From contig JAGPFE010000008.1 in NCBI GenBank assembly GCA_018056705.1, positions 1-64,000 of the forward strand: a stretch of DNA of 64,000 nucleotides, read 5' to 3'. Under the pieces are notes generated by a model, which searched no databases, had not been told where the DNA came from, and worked only from the letters and a program-made list of their open reading frames with translations. Origin of the DNA: Candidatus Hydrogenedentota bacterium (lineage in GTDB: Bacteria; Hydrogenedentota; Hydrogenedentia; Hydrogenedentales; CAITNO01). Of the stretch, positions 20,201 through 28,407 are shown in pieces (within the stretch, counting starts at the first letter, position 1; every line of letters begins with the position of its first letter). The position numbers and the translations under genes were made by a program.

Positions 20201-23200
20201 GAAACAGGGCCAAACCTGACAGTAACCTTTACCGATGGCAGCGTGGCGGGTGAAGGGTGCCAGATCGTTGGCTGGTTCTGGAATTTCGGAGACGGTACCA
20301 CCTCCACGGAGCAGAATCCCTCCCATCAATACACCACGCCGGGCATCTACGACGTTACCCTGCAGGTGACCTTCCAGTGCGGCACGGAAACCGTGGTTCG
20401 TACCTTGCGCCGTACCGCATATGTCACGGTTTTGGAATGCATCGGTTGCGATGACCCGGGCGGGGGAGGTGGTGGTACCGATGTACCAGCTGCGGATATT
20501 TCCTTTGAAAGCAAGGTGCGGGACAAGGAAGCCCTGTTGCCACTCAGTGACTGGGTCCCCCTGTTCCGCTTCACCATGAGTTACGGGGAAGAACCGGAAA
20601 ACTTTGCCCCCCGCGTATTGCGCACCTTGACGTATCTGTTGAGGATAGACGACAGAGATTCAGATGAACTGGGTTACCTGAATATGAGTGGTCCGCACCC
20701 GTCGGACCTGCTGGAATTTGGTTTGTTCCTGGAGTCCAAGGCCAGCGACGCGGCAGAGGAGGCATACGAGCGGACCCTGAACGGAGAGTTGGACCCGTAT
20801 TATGACCGCCTGCTCTTCACGTGGGACAACACCGGCGCGCCAGTCGGATCAATCGTCACGATCCAGGAACGCTACGGCGTGGCCTACAAGTTGAATTTCA
20901 TCGGAAACGGCACGGCGGCGAATCCCCAGTTCCGGGTGGATGCCGGTCCCAACACGGAAGACAGCCTGGATGGAAAATCGTATATCGTGGCCGTGCGCAC
21001 CTCCGCTACCTGGCGCAGCCAGTTGACCATGGGCGTGGAAGTGCTGAACGCGGAAATGATTGATCCCCGTACGGGCGGACGTCCAGTTGACGAAGAAGGA
21101 AAACCCATAGATAGTTACTCCCCGGATTTCTTCGGGGACACGCCGGAAACCCTCGAAGCGGACGCGTTCTACTCCTCGTCGTTCACGGTCTACGATTATT
21201 ACGGCACGCCAACGGGGGGTAAGGCGGTTCATTTCGGCAACGCGTGGAATTTCGCGCCATTCCTGTATTCACCGCTGAATGAACAGTCCCGTCCACGGTG
21301 GAATTCGCCCAACCAGTTGCTCGACGTGGTGGCGGGCGAAATCCTGCAGTTGCGCAAACTGGTTTCGCTGGACGAGTGGGTCAGCGTGCTGGGCATCAAC
21401 GTCCACTCGACCAGCACGGTTCATTTCAGTGATTCCGAGGTGCCGCGTAATTACGACACCTGGAAAGACAAGGCCCAGTTGCGTGAAGTCAACGTGATTC
21501 TCACCGATATCGGCGCGGATCCCTATGGCCCACCCGGAAACGGCGGTTTTGACCCGCGTAACGGCCTGAAACGGATCACGGTAAACACGTGGGGCTTGCC
21601 CGTTATTGATGACGAAGCTAAGGGGGACGATATCACGTATAACGGTATCTGGATCTGGCACGACACGAATAACAACGGTATCTTCGATCCCCCCACGCCC
21701 AATCCAGCGGGTGGCATAACGTTCAACGGCGACTACCCCCTGCTGCCGGCAACCAAGTTCATTACGGGTGAACAGCCACCGGTATGGGAATACATTCCTT
21801 TCCCGCCGGGGGGAGGCGATCCCTGGTGGAAGATGTCCCTTCGGTTGTGGGGTGGAACCAGGAAACTCGCCAACCTGGATAATCGGGGAAGCAGGGATTT
21901 TACGGAAGGCCTGGTGGAAGCCGTGCCGGACAATTGGGGGCCCTATATTTTTGACTCGGAGTTCAGTTCCGACTATTTCGTGGTGATCCGCACGGACAGT
22001 GGATACAGGGATGTGTCCCTGCTGCCCGGAGACAATACCGGGATCGCCTATGGGGCGGATTTTAAGGCGTTCATAGAGCCACGGCGGTTCGATCCCCAGA
22101 AACAGCATACCGTGGGGGGTATCTTCGTGGACAGCCAGATTCCCGCCCAGGGCGTGCAGTACGGTGACCAGTTGCTCTCGCCGTGGCAGGATGATGCCCG
22201 CTGGCTTCCCAATGAACCCTGGTGGCCCCAGCGCACCTTCAACCAGTACACCGCCAAGGCGTTCAAGGTGGGACTGGATGTTCATGACCTGGTGATTACC
22301 TATGAGACGGATTCACCCTACGCCAGCCGGTCAGATCTCTTCTATAAGCCGTTGATCAATTTCCAGAACTTGTCCACGATCAATATTACTGACCTGGCAT
22401 ATGGAGGTTATACCAACATCGGTGTGGGAGGCCCCACCGGCTTCAGCCGCTGGGTCGACCCCTTTGGACTGGAGCAGCGGCAGTTCCAGAATGGTCATAC
22501 CGTGGATGTCAACGAGTGGCGGCTGTTCTTCGGTGATACGATCGACCTTGGCGGTGGGTTTACCATTTCCCTGCTGCTGGACGACTCGCGCAGTTACGGG
22601 CAGTTCGCTTTCGAGACGGCCCCCTTCTTCAACACGAGCACGCAGTTTGGGGATGTGCCTCCCATCGGGCCGCGGTCCTCGGCCTATCCCAGTCCGCCGC
22701 AACTGCCGCCGTTGCCGTCATATGACAACTGGACGCAGGCATCCCGTCCCGGCGAGTTGCCTCGGTTGAGCCAGTGGAATCCCGCGGACATCGGCGCAAG
22801 GCTGTTGACCCAGAAGACCGAGACCAACGGCAGCCACGAAGCCATGCTGGGTATTAACGTGGCGTCGTCCGTGGATCCGGTTGTCGCGTCGGGCCAGCCC
22901 GTGGCCATTGCCTCCATCACGGTGGCCCTGTGGGGACCGGGATTCACGCCGGACATGCTGAAACCCCTCGATCCGGATTCCAACGATAACACCTCCCTGA
23001 AGTCTGGACTGCTGCTGTGGGAGGACGCCGACGGAAACGGCCTGTTCTTCAACACGGAAGACTTGGCCGGATATCCCGAAGATAACACCCCCTTGCCGCT
23101 GCTGGACCGGATTATACCCGTGAGCGGGCTGAAATGGCCGGCGCAACCGGAACTGGTGGACCTGGACGGCGATGGTTCCCCGGATGACATGGATGGAAAT

Positions 23201-25426
23201 GGCTTGGTGGACGATGCCGACCGGGCGTGGGTGGTGACCCTGTATCCCCGAAATAATTGGATCGTGCCCCGGGCCGATGGCACAGGCACGCTGGTGGAAC
23301 AGGTAATCAACGACACGACGAATACCGGAACGACCACGAAGGCGGAAGAGGACGGCATGACAACCCTCGCCAGCCTGTTGCCGGTGCTGTCCGTGTCACA
23401 AGGCGCAGGATCGGGCGGGGAAAAGGCCCTGGATCCGAATACCGCTCAAGCGGGTGATGACCTGTTCATATCCGTGGCGCTTTCCGACAAGGCGCCGCGG
23501 TTCCAGCAGTTCCGTGCGGTGATTCCCGCCACGCTGCCCACCCGACCGGAGAACCAGCGGAAAGCGGGTATCCAGTTCTTCCCGCAGGTCAATACCAGTT
23601 CCACCGCGTTCATCAAGAGTAATCCAGACGAGGATCCGGTGCAGGATTTCTACGGCCACGACATGATGGTCACCAACGTGCCGCTGCGCGTCAACGACAT
23701 GACCAACCGACGTGCCGATCTCGATATCGCCGGGGCGGCCGTGCCGGTGCTTGGGCTCGACATGGCGTCTGGAAAGAACACGGTGGTTGCCCGGGGCGAT
23801 AACGGGTACGGCGTGTCCAACGGGTTCCGGGTGTCCGGCGCGAACTGGGCGGTCAACGCCTATGCCGGCAATTTCCTGATCGATGAGCGGTACGAAAGTT
23901 ACGAGATCGTTTCGAACTCCACTAACGAACTGACCCTGCTCAGCGGTACCCCGCGCAACGGCCGGTGGCTGATCGTTCAGGATCCCACCTTCTTTGAAGA
24001 ATGCATCGTCGAGTTGTATCCCGATCTTCCGGCCAATAACTTCAACCCGATGGTGGACCTGTTGCCACTGGATATCGATCAACGACTGAGTGGCGTGGCC
24101 ATCTACCGCGACAATGACTGGGATCCCAACAACCGGAACGGCCTGTTTGATCCGGACATTGACATCCCGCTGATTCTCGACGCGCCACCCCGGTTTACGG
24201 GTCAAAGCGCGGAAAATATACAGGTCAAGTTCGTGTTCTCCACGCCCGGTACCGATGATTATCCCGTGCCGCGCGCGCAACAGACCCGGAATCGCCAGTG
24301 GATCCCCGACACGTTCGGTGGAGAAACGACCGATGTCAACAGCGGTCCGGACTTCTTCATTGTCGTTCGGGCCTCCGGGAAGATGCAGGTCAACGACGCG
24401 TTCCGCGCGGGGATCGTGGGATGGGGTCCCAACACCCCAACGGAACCCGATCCGGATACCTGGGCGAACCTGCCCGGTGAAGACCGGGACGATTTCACCA
24501 AGTTCCGCGAATTCCCCTGGGCGGAGCGGGGAGTCGGGTTTATCTCCTTCTTCCGCACGCCGCCTACCTATTACTACATGGATGGCGCGCGCGCGGGAGC
24601 GCGGCAGGATAACAGCGGCTTCAACTGGATCCGCTCGCATACCTCCAAGAAACGCCGGTCTGGCATGCTGGTTGCCCGCAGCCGGGCCATTGGTCCCACT
24701 TCGCTGGTGATCGAATCCGCGTCGCAGTCCGTCCTGCCCACCCAGACCATTCCCGGTGAACCGTTCTCCCTGGCCATCTACGGACGGAATTTCGGTACCC
24801 GGCCGGTGGTGGTGATGTCCGGCTACGACGTGGTGGTAACGGGCGCGAGCAACGAGAGTATCAGCCTTGAAATCAGCACGCGCTCTGGCCAGGTGCCGCG
24901 CGAACCGGTTGTGCTGCTCGTGCGCAATCCCATTACTGGAGAGGAAGCCACCCGGTCCGATTTGTTCACGCTGGGAGCCGGTTCGGCCTCCCGGCGACCC
25001 AAGATTCACGCCGTGGATCCGCCCGTGGGGGGCAAGGACGTCTTCCCGGTACGGGTTAAGGGCGAAGACTTCGACAGCGAAGGTGGCGTGGAAGTCTATT
25101 TCGGCGCGACACGCATGCCCGTGACCCGGGTTGCCCAGGATGGCACGGAAATCGAGGTGGCTTTCCCGGCGGGAGGCCTCCCGCAACCGGGCATGCTGGA
25201 CGTGCGGGTTCGGAATACCGCCCGAAACAATGAAGACGTGCTCATCCAGGGGTTCGAATACAAGAATGACGCCGTGCGGCACCGGAAATTCTTCGGGCTG
25301 TTCGCCTGCGCGCCCGCGCCGGACCGGCCGGAAGGATTCAGTCCGGGTGACGGGGCGGTGGTAGTGGCCGCGCTGGCCTTGCTGCTGGTAGCCTCCGCGC
25401 GCGGACGTAAAGCCGGAACGGCCTGA
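14288..25426 (+). CDS. Giant secreted PKD/IPT-like repeat protein, 3712 residues, internally duplicated
   Basis: A signal peptide (ILATCVLAFLVGLTAVAQ, about residues 19-36) leads into two long homologous halves, about 195-1825 and 2081-3438. They share DWVPLF, FTDIGADPY or LTDIGADPY with PGNGGFDPR, AMLGINV, and SGVAIYRDNDWDP with NRNG. Two PKD domains with WDFGDGTTSTE and WNFGDGTTSTE join the halves (about 1870-2055), followed by a Cys/Gly linker. Short Asp/Asn/Gly loops such as DTNQNGVFDG resemble calcium sites. The C-terminus has two IPT/TIG-like segments (about 3476-3658) and a tail with FACAP, GDG, a hydrophobic segment and a basic end. GTG 14288 follows GGGAGAG. It is probably a surface or extracellular structural protein; no enzyme domain is seen. 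The first third looks lower in G+C than the rest. Confidence 0.85.
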   Translation: MNKHHGGMRTREMVRGAWILATCVLAFLVGLTAVAQDDADKADEKAITCDGVRYEVYVSPSPAEPGATVTFSIEARDALTNQYLRINEARWFFNPSTVRDYNVYLADPTKPKPQPDQIVVNQAPPGIIAALPSVSGTAPNQVGAYDVLVEVQTVLADGVTISTCEPPTLLFPSYMQVFTTPSADFELKDYLGGIQYLLPAGDWVPLFGFNMRYSEQNPAPRTLTKLIFSLIRDNRQSGTTPQEQDFQEFALFRFPGRLPDNADTVRNLTGVGSANTGTINAVNSQYLFARWDNKGWPYEMPVNQPANPNVGRVVGPNGLVYQIDDASYRLNFTLDTTDAAFPVGEVDQPIGFSNVGPKRGTVPVDPVRDWVVAGPGDGYSYVVCVRLSASWPTGRSLTYRVERALMQPYVYNFQTNDWVLYGAPRNDRGEYSDNYNPDYLVSGTDVYVPDGAILSYFDIFDPRGGGGFRQRKNVWNEQVTMYTPVPGFTRPRWDISNTALNVIGGELLDLRQLFSVESWTVALAINAKGGYGPEQPTDIHLVFTDIGADPYSYPGNGGFDPRTGFDTFTLKQQSGVDSAVGEDYAFNGVWLWHDTNVNGVFDPPTPNGTTGVSFVDYPMIPMRGFSGSDVQLVNYGSHEWQYEPFPPGGGDPWWKIQISLGTVGNANSDYTTGGRRRAGPTTTPRGYCTDPEHQQDYDKLINFPNYFVVFRSDSGFTDVSGLPGDGTGINLGADFRVFIEPRRWDPRGGGHWTGGILFWTQATALARKIIEGTAENYAKANEQPMSGLFWQDYTEWTRVCPAGVLPCEGNEVYDFPFWNEALHGVEAAKPLRCGVEVHDLVLTYSTSNRYGKITPIMAGQQWTRFFPFLIDRYTGATGGSNSRTMLSIWTDPAFIDPDLHDTGTPTLPPINTRPFALRDLTDYFGIMEWRTIELGRFNLGVTADLSAFAPSLYDSLTDIQFAFETVPFALYGDNIDAQLRDPRSTFFPNPPQQPTLPRYPTWSGYQEGSACVAWGLTSRCWLESDGGDNQPFYVPGPALPGQPIAEKTYENDVYIFEVNDLRYPDSGLPADLSGKWLVDRYGGRYYIESSSGNQLRLLKGHGAYLDAGVNVPDYPYQVPVGQAAAVDRGRWMIVEDTLLKGTYPRLEDWTPEKLLNDNQAWAARLLRQRITPGFMPVAMLGINVCGVNDPAVLASRPLYLSGITVAFWGPEFTPDQLASLDPNGELFASGILLYEDTNQNGVFDGPLFSDLSPVPALTDRIVPLETGTLTWRDAPEPIDLNGDYAPDDLSGDGVVFLGDPDNPDDVAQLTPQQQAAWDGLSDLAWVVQLFPRDNWPIPSRDARLDGTNDTKSDEQAASLADWPSFWTRAPQLIDLPVGGEKALGVSGRNGGDDLFVVVRPSENMKSHSEFRAMVPAKLPSRAPENAVFAGVQIMPRAYSVVDTETKRSPDEGAVQDFYGHDMLAADVYARVLDATSTMQQSSGGPVIQPGGLEAAVLGIDLSANRPENVVASGSTGQAGANSFTVVDASVRVNPDAQGYYNNGWSNQTIGCYLIGLSQGDLTEARVEAYQIVGVNGRQLQLRAGAPRGDRPWYVVKDPSFLETLTVEFYDVGNTGKFDLINDFLPLSVEDPVNDQFSGVAIYRDNDWDPRNRNGVFDPPIRDANGNITEYIDLPLRLDGPPVFIGTVGGELEYQVRFSFARPGTDNLVGRNTVAYETQDRNRQWIPNTIGLSPTDPNYGADFFVVVRASNRMSQGDQFQAGIVSWGPNTPTEPDPDNFMPALNSGSLQIPPDQFDIFSEFPWGNRGIGVITLFRDPLPVYYWGYDKLTHRVVPRRDVDRSQDGADFTTLRNWLRTNPYIWGRSATVTSLAPPQIDFVGVPTRQRVGGDVAFTLTGAVQLARVEWDFGDGTTSTEINPVHQYTTEGKYTVTVTVTSTYGVNTTVRKVEYIEILGTPYADFTGTPTRGNITPSETGPNLTVTFTDGSVAGEGCQIVGWFWNFGDGTTSTEQNPSHQYTTPGIYDVTLQVTFQCGTETVVRTLRRTAYVTVLECIGCDDPGGGGGGTDVPAADISFESKVRDKEALLPLSDWVPLFRFTMSYGEEPENFAPRVLRTLTYLLRIDDRDSDELGYLNMSGPHPSDLLEFGLFLESKASDAAEEAYERTLNGELDPYYDRLLFTWDNTGAPVGSIVTIQERYGVAYKLNFIGNGTAANPQFRVDAGPNTEDSLDGKSYIVAVRTSATWRSQLTMGVEVLNAEMIDPRTGGRPVDEEGKPIDSYSPDFFGDTPETLEADAFYSSSFTVYDYYGTPTGGKAVHFGNAWNFAPFLYSPLNEQSRPRWNSPNQLLDVVAGEILQLRKLVSLDEWVSVLGINVHSTSTVHFSDSEVPRNYDTWKDKAQLREVNVILTDIGADPYGPPGNGGFDPRNGLKRITVNTWGLPVIDDEAKGDDITYNGIWIWHDTNNNGIFDPPTPNPAGGITFNGDYPLLPATKFITGEQPPVWEYIPFPPGGGDPWWKMSLRLWGGTRKLANLDNRGSRDFTEGLVEAVPDNWGPYIFDSEFSSDYFVVIRTDSGYRDVSLLPGDNTGIAYGADFKAFIEPRRFDPQKQHTVGGIFVDSQIPAQGVQYGDQLLSPWQDDARWLPNEPWWPQRTFNQYTAKAFKVGLDVHDLVITYETDSPYASRSDLFYKPLINFQNLSTINITDLAYGGYTNIGVGGPTGFSRWVDPFGLEQRQFQNGHTVDVNEWRLFFGDTIDLGGGFTISLLLDDSRSYGQFAFETAPFFNTSTQFGDVPPIGPRSSAYPSPPQLPPLPSYDNWTQASRPGELPRLSQWNPADIGARLLTQKTETNGSHEAMLGINVASSVDPVVASGQPVAIASITVALWGPGFTPDMLKPLDPDSNDNTSLKSGLLLWEDADGNGLFFNTEDLAGYPEDNTPLPLLDRIIPVSGLKWPAQPELVDLDGDGSPDDMDGNGLVDDADRAWVVTLYPRNNWIVPRADGTGTLVEQVINDTTNTGTTTKAEEDGMTTLASLLPVLSVSQGAGSGGEKALDPNTAQAGDDLFISVALSDKAPRFQQFRAVIPATLPTRPENQRKAGIQFFPQVNTSSTAFIKSNPDEDPVQDFYGHDMMVTNVPLRVNDMTNRRADLDIAGAAVPVLGLDMASGKNTVVARGDNGYGVSNGFRVSGANWAVNAYAGNFLIDERYESYEIVSNSTNELTLLSGTPRNGRWLIVQDPTFFEECIVELYPDLPANNFNPMVDLLPLDIDQRLSGVAIYRDNDWDPNNRNGLFDPDIDIPLILDAPPRFTGQSAENIQVKFVFSTPGTDDYPVPRAQQTRNRQWIPDTFGGETTDVNSGPDFFIVVRASGKMQVNDAFRAGIVGWGPNTPTEPDPDTWANLPGEDRDDFTKFREFPWAERGVGFISFFRTPPTYYYMDGARAGARQDNSGFNWIRSHTSKKRRSGMLVARSRAIGPTSLVIESASQSVLPTQTIPGEPFSLAIYGRNFGTRPVVVMSGYDVVVTGASNESISLEISTRSGQVPREPVVLLVRNPITGEEATRSDLFTLGAGSASRRPKIHAVDPPVGGKDVFPVRVKGEDFDSEGGVEVYFGATRMPVTRVAQDGTEIEVAFPAGGLPQPGMLDVRVRNTARNNEDVLIQGFEYKNDAVRHRKFFGLFACAPAPDRPEGFSPGDGAVVVAALALLLVASARGRKAGTA

Positions 25427-25517
25427 CGCGGAGCGGCGGGGTCATGTACGGTTGGTTTGGGAGTGTCGTGGTGACGTGGCGGAATCATTTTCGCCGCAGC
25501 GCGGAAAGGATTGAACC

Positions 25518-28019
25518 GTGAACAAGGCTAAACGGGTCCATGCCCTGGCCGGGGTGATCCTGCTGGCGATGGTGTTGGCAGCGGGCAACGCTCTGGCCTT
25601 TTTCCCGGTGGGTGGATTCAACGAATTCGGCCAGATGCGGTTTGCCGTGTGGCCGATTGTCGATTTCGACACCGATAACGACGGGGTGATCGAACAGGGG
25701 GAAGGGCTTCCCTTCCGTCTGGAAAGCGGCCCCCGCGGGTTTACCCCCGAGGAGATCAAGCTGGTCAAGGAAGGCTTTCGCGTGTGGGAAAACGTTCCGA
25801 CCAGTTTTGTCCGGTTCCGGTTCCAGGGCGAATTCCAGGATTCCATTGTGCCGGGTATTACCACGCCGGACTACCTGCCCACCGTGTTCATGCAGGTTTC
25901 GGAAGCCGGCGGGTTATACTCGCCAACGGGCGGCAGTAATTTTCTGCCAGATCCCACGGACGCTATCATTCCCGAGGTGGATTCGTTGCTGGGTGTAGCC
26001 TTGGTAGCCTACGCGATCACGGATGTGCCGATTCAGAACGGCCAGTCCACCACTATTGTGCCCTCTGGAAACATACTGGACTGCGACATCATCATCAGCG
26101 CGGCGGCCCATCGTGACGCGGGCCTGACCAGCCTGGGCGCTTTCGACCTGAAGGCGACCATTGTTCACGCGGTGGGTACCGCCCTGGGCCTGGGACCGAC
26201 ACCGTTGAACAACCTGGAGCCCTTCGACACGGAAAACGGGCTGGGGCTTCCCACGGAAACCGCGGCGTTGCAACTTACCGGGGCGGATGGTGTCCCGAGA
26301 CTGGTGGGTGCCACGCCCTCCATGTTCCCGGTGGCTTTTCTGACCGAGGATTCCAATGGCGAGTTGGTCTTTGGCTGGCGCGACCTCGCGCCGGACGACA
26401 TGTCGGGAGTTTCTTTTCTTTACCCGCTGAAAGATGGGCAGGAGAATTTCTTCACCATCAGCCAGGAAGCACGCACGCGGACCCGGCGGGGTACGGGTAT
26501 TCCGTCGGCCCCGATTTCGGGCGCGCATATCGTCGCTTGGGCGGACGTGGCCAACAGTGGCGGGGTGTTGCGCGTGCCGCTTTTCAGCACCATGAGTGGT
26601 CTCTACGTGCGTTATACCAACCGGAACCTGGTGGGCAAGTTTCACCTGGTCGGATTGTGGAAGCAACTGGAAATTCCCTCCACCACTGGCCAGTTTTTCA
26701 CGACCTCCTACACGTTAACCATGAATCCCCTGGATGGCAGTGGACTGGAACGCCAGGCCCCTCCGGGACTGGGGCCCTCGGCATTTGACTCCATGCAGGG
26801 CACGCCGCCCCTCAGTTTCACGGTCGATGTGCGCGCCGAAACGGAATTTTCGACCAATTACGTCTCCGAGGTATTCAATGAAAAGGGCAACGTCTACGGC
26901 ATTGAAAATTACGCCGCGGGAACGCCCATCGTCTGGGATTTCAAGAAAAACCAGCCCGTTAGCGCGGTGAGTGGAAAAACCATTCCCACGATGCTGCCCC
27001 TCAATCGTCCCATGTTCGGGGATCCCAATGATGTGTGTCCCCTGAACGTGCTGGATGGTATCGGTACGGGCGGCGGTGGTGAGGGCACCACCATTGACAC
27101 GGAAACCATTACCAACGCCGTGCTGGGAAAGATCAACCGCAACTTGAGGTCTTTCCGGGACAACGTGCTGCTCCAGACAGCAGTGGGTGCGGCCCTGGTG
27201 GACACGTGGTACCGACTGGCCCCGGTGATGGCCCGGTTCCTTGCCCGGGATGCGGTGGCTTTCGCCCTGGCCCGGGGACTGGTCACGCGCGCGCCTATCC
27301 TGGCTGGTGGGATTGCCAGCCTGTTACTGATGGTGGGGAGCATGCTCTACATGTTGAAAAGACGACACGCGCGAAAAGCGCACGCGATCCGGACCGGGCA
27401 TACGGTGGCGGGATTGCTGATTCTCGGATTACTGCTGGCGGGGGGCGCGGCCGAGGCCCAGTTGCTGCCCCGGACGACCGCGGACATGGTGGCGGGTGCC
27501 ACGCACGTGCTTCATGGCAAGGTGATTGAAGCCAAGGGCAGGCGCGTGCCCGGCGCGTTTCTGGTCTACACGGATGTCACGCTGGAGTTGATGGGTACGG
27601 CCAAGGGCGATGTGAAGGCAGATGAGACCCAGGATAATAACCAGCCCCCACGGGTTACCTTTTCGGTAATCGGGGGACAGGCGGATGGCGTTGGCCTGGT
27701 TGCCTCCGGTATTCCCTCGTTTTCCAAGGGCGAGGAAGTCATCCTGTACATGCGGGAATATCCCGGGCGGGGCCTGGTGATCTTTGGCGGAGTCCAGGGA
27801 AAGCAACTGGTTCGGGTTGACCCGGAAACCCAGGAAAAGGTGGTCTACGCGGATAATCCCGCCGGGGTGGCCGCCCTCAAGGCGGACTGGAAGACCATGC
27901 AACAGAAATCCGCCGACGCGGTTTCCGAAAAATCAACAACGGCTCCCGATGCTTCTCCCGGTGGCATTCCGGTCGACGCCTATATGAGGTATCTTCGGGA
28001 ATTGGCTGAAACCCGTTAA
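25518..28019 (+). CDS. Secreted fusion protein: degenerate matrixin-like domain, CFI-box-like module, second secreted domain
   Basis: 833 residues with an N-terminal signal peptide (about 9-26). The first part resembles matrixin-type metalloproteases (FRVWENVPTSFVRFRF...), but the zinc site is lost: H217-A-V-G-T221-A-L-G-L-G-P227 in place of HExxHxxGxxH. Residues about 540-600 (LRSFRDNVLLQ...WYRLAPVMARFLARD) match the later part of the CFI-box C-terminal module, without the CFIATAAYGS box. A membrane segment with KRRHARK follows (about 594-620). A second signal-like segment ending AAEAQ (about 629-648) then starts a separate-looking domain of about 185 residues. GTG 25518 follows AAAGGA. It is likely a catalytically dead protease relative fused to a second secreted protein. 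Confidence 0.68.
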   Translation: MNKAKRVHALAGVILLAMVLAAGNALAFFPVGGFNEFGQMRFAVWPIVDFDTDNDGVIEQGEGLPFRLESGPRGFTPEEIKLVKEGFRVWENVPTSFVRFRFQGEFQDSIVPGITTPDYLPTVFMQVSEAGGLYSPTGGSNFLPDPTDAIIPEVDSLLGVALVAYAITDVPIQNGQSTTIVPSGNILDCDIIISAAAHRDAGLTSLGAFDLKATIVHAVGTALGLGPTPLNNLEPFDTENGLGLPTETAALQLTGADGVPRLVGATPSMFPVAFLTEDSNGELVFGWRDLAPDDMSGVSFLYPLKDGQENFFTISQEARTRTRRGTGIPSAPISGAHIVAWADVANSGGVLRVPLFSTMSGLYVRYTNRNLVGKFHLVGLWKQLEIPSTTGQFFTTSYTLTMNPLDGSGLERQAPPGLGPSAFDSMQGTPPLSFTVDVRAETEFSTNYVSEVFNEKGNVYGIENYAAGTPIVWDFKKNQPVSAVSGKTIPTMLPLNRPMFGDPNDVCPLNVLDGIGTGGGGEGTTIDTETITNAVLGKINRNLRSFRDNVLLQTAVGAALVDTWYRLAPVMARFLARDAVAFALARGLVTRAPILAGGIASLLLMVGSMLYMLKRRHARKAHAIRTGHTVAGLLILGLLLAGGAAEAQLLPRTTADMVAGATHVLHGKVIEAKGRRVPGAFLVYTDVTLELMGTAKGDVKADETQDNNQPPRVTFSVIGGQADGVGLVASGIPSFSKGEEVILYMREYPGRGLVIFGGVQGKQLVRVDPETQEKVVYADNPAGVAALKADWKTMQQKSADAVSEKSTTAPDASPGGIPVDAYMRYLRELAETR

Positions 28020-28053
28020 CCGTGTGACCCGGGTGGTCTCACTTTCCTGGAGA

Positions 28054-28296
28054 TTACTTGGACTTCAGGAGAGATTTTAACTCGTCGCCCGTGGCTCGCA
28101 GCACGAAACGTCCGCCCGTCCCATCCACCAGAAAGAATACGGGGCATTTTCCGCACTTTTTCTGGCAACTGGTTTTGATGAACTGCACGTCTTCGGTTTC
28201 TTTCAGGTCTTTCCTGATCTTTTTCGTTGCTTTCCGGCAGTGCTTGCCGTAGCATCCGAAGACGATGGGTCGGTCGCTCAGTGCCCTGGTTTCCAT
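28054..28296 (-). CDS. (2Fe-2S) thioredoxin-like ferredoxin
   Basis: 80 residues on the minus strand. The cysteine pattern C15-x4-C20 then C44-x3-C48 (plus C51) in GCYGKHC and SCQKKCGKCP is that of thioredoxin-fold 2Fe-2S ferredoxins, such as the NuoE-like small ferredoxins. It probably carries electrons in the cytoplasm. ATG 28296 follows AGAAAG; an upstream in-frame start would add 18 unrelated residues. It is convergent with the preceding gene and divergent from the MFS gene. Partner unknown. Confidence 0.8.
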   Translation of the reverse strand: METRALSDRPIVFGCYGKHCRKATKKIRKDLKETEDVQFIKTSCQKKCGKCPVFFLVDGTGGRFVLRATGDELKSLLKSK

Positions 28297-28407
28297 GGGG
28301 ATAATCTTTCTACACGGGAGATGAATCACACATTCTAGAAACAAAACCACTCATTGTCGCATATTATTCTCTAATTTCCGGTTGCTACCGCGCGGGAAAA
28401 GGGTTCG

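Noticed and set aside
18245-20329. Long open frame on the minus strand inside the giant PKD gene
   Set aside because: It mirrors the codons of a clearly protein-like plus-strand gene, lacks recognisable motifs, and is explained by high G+C content; the same holds for minus-strand frames at 12109-13899, 23396-25282, 46150-48102 and 53320-55098.
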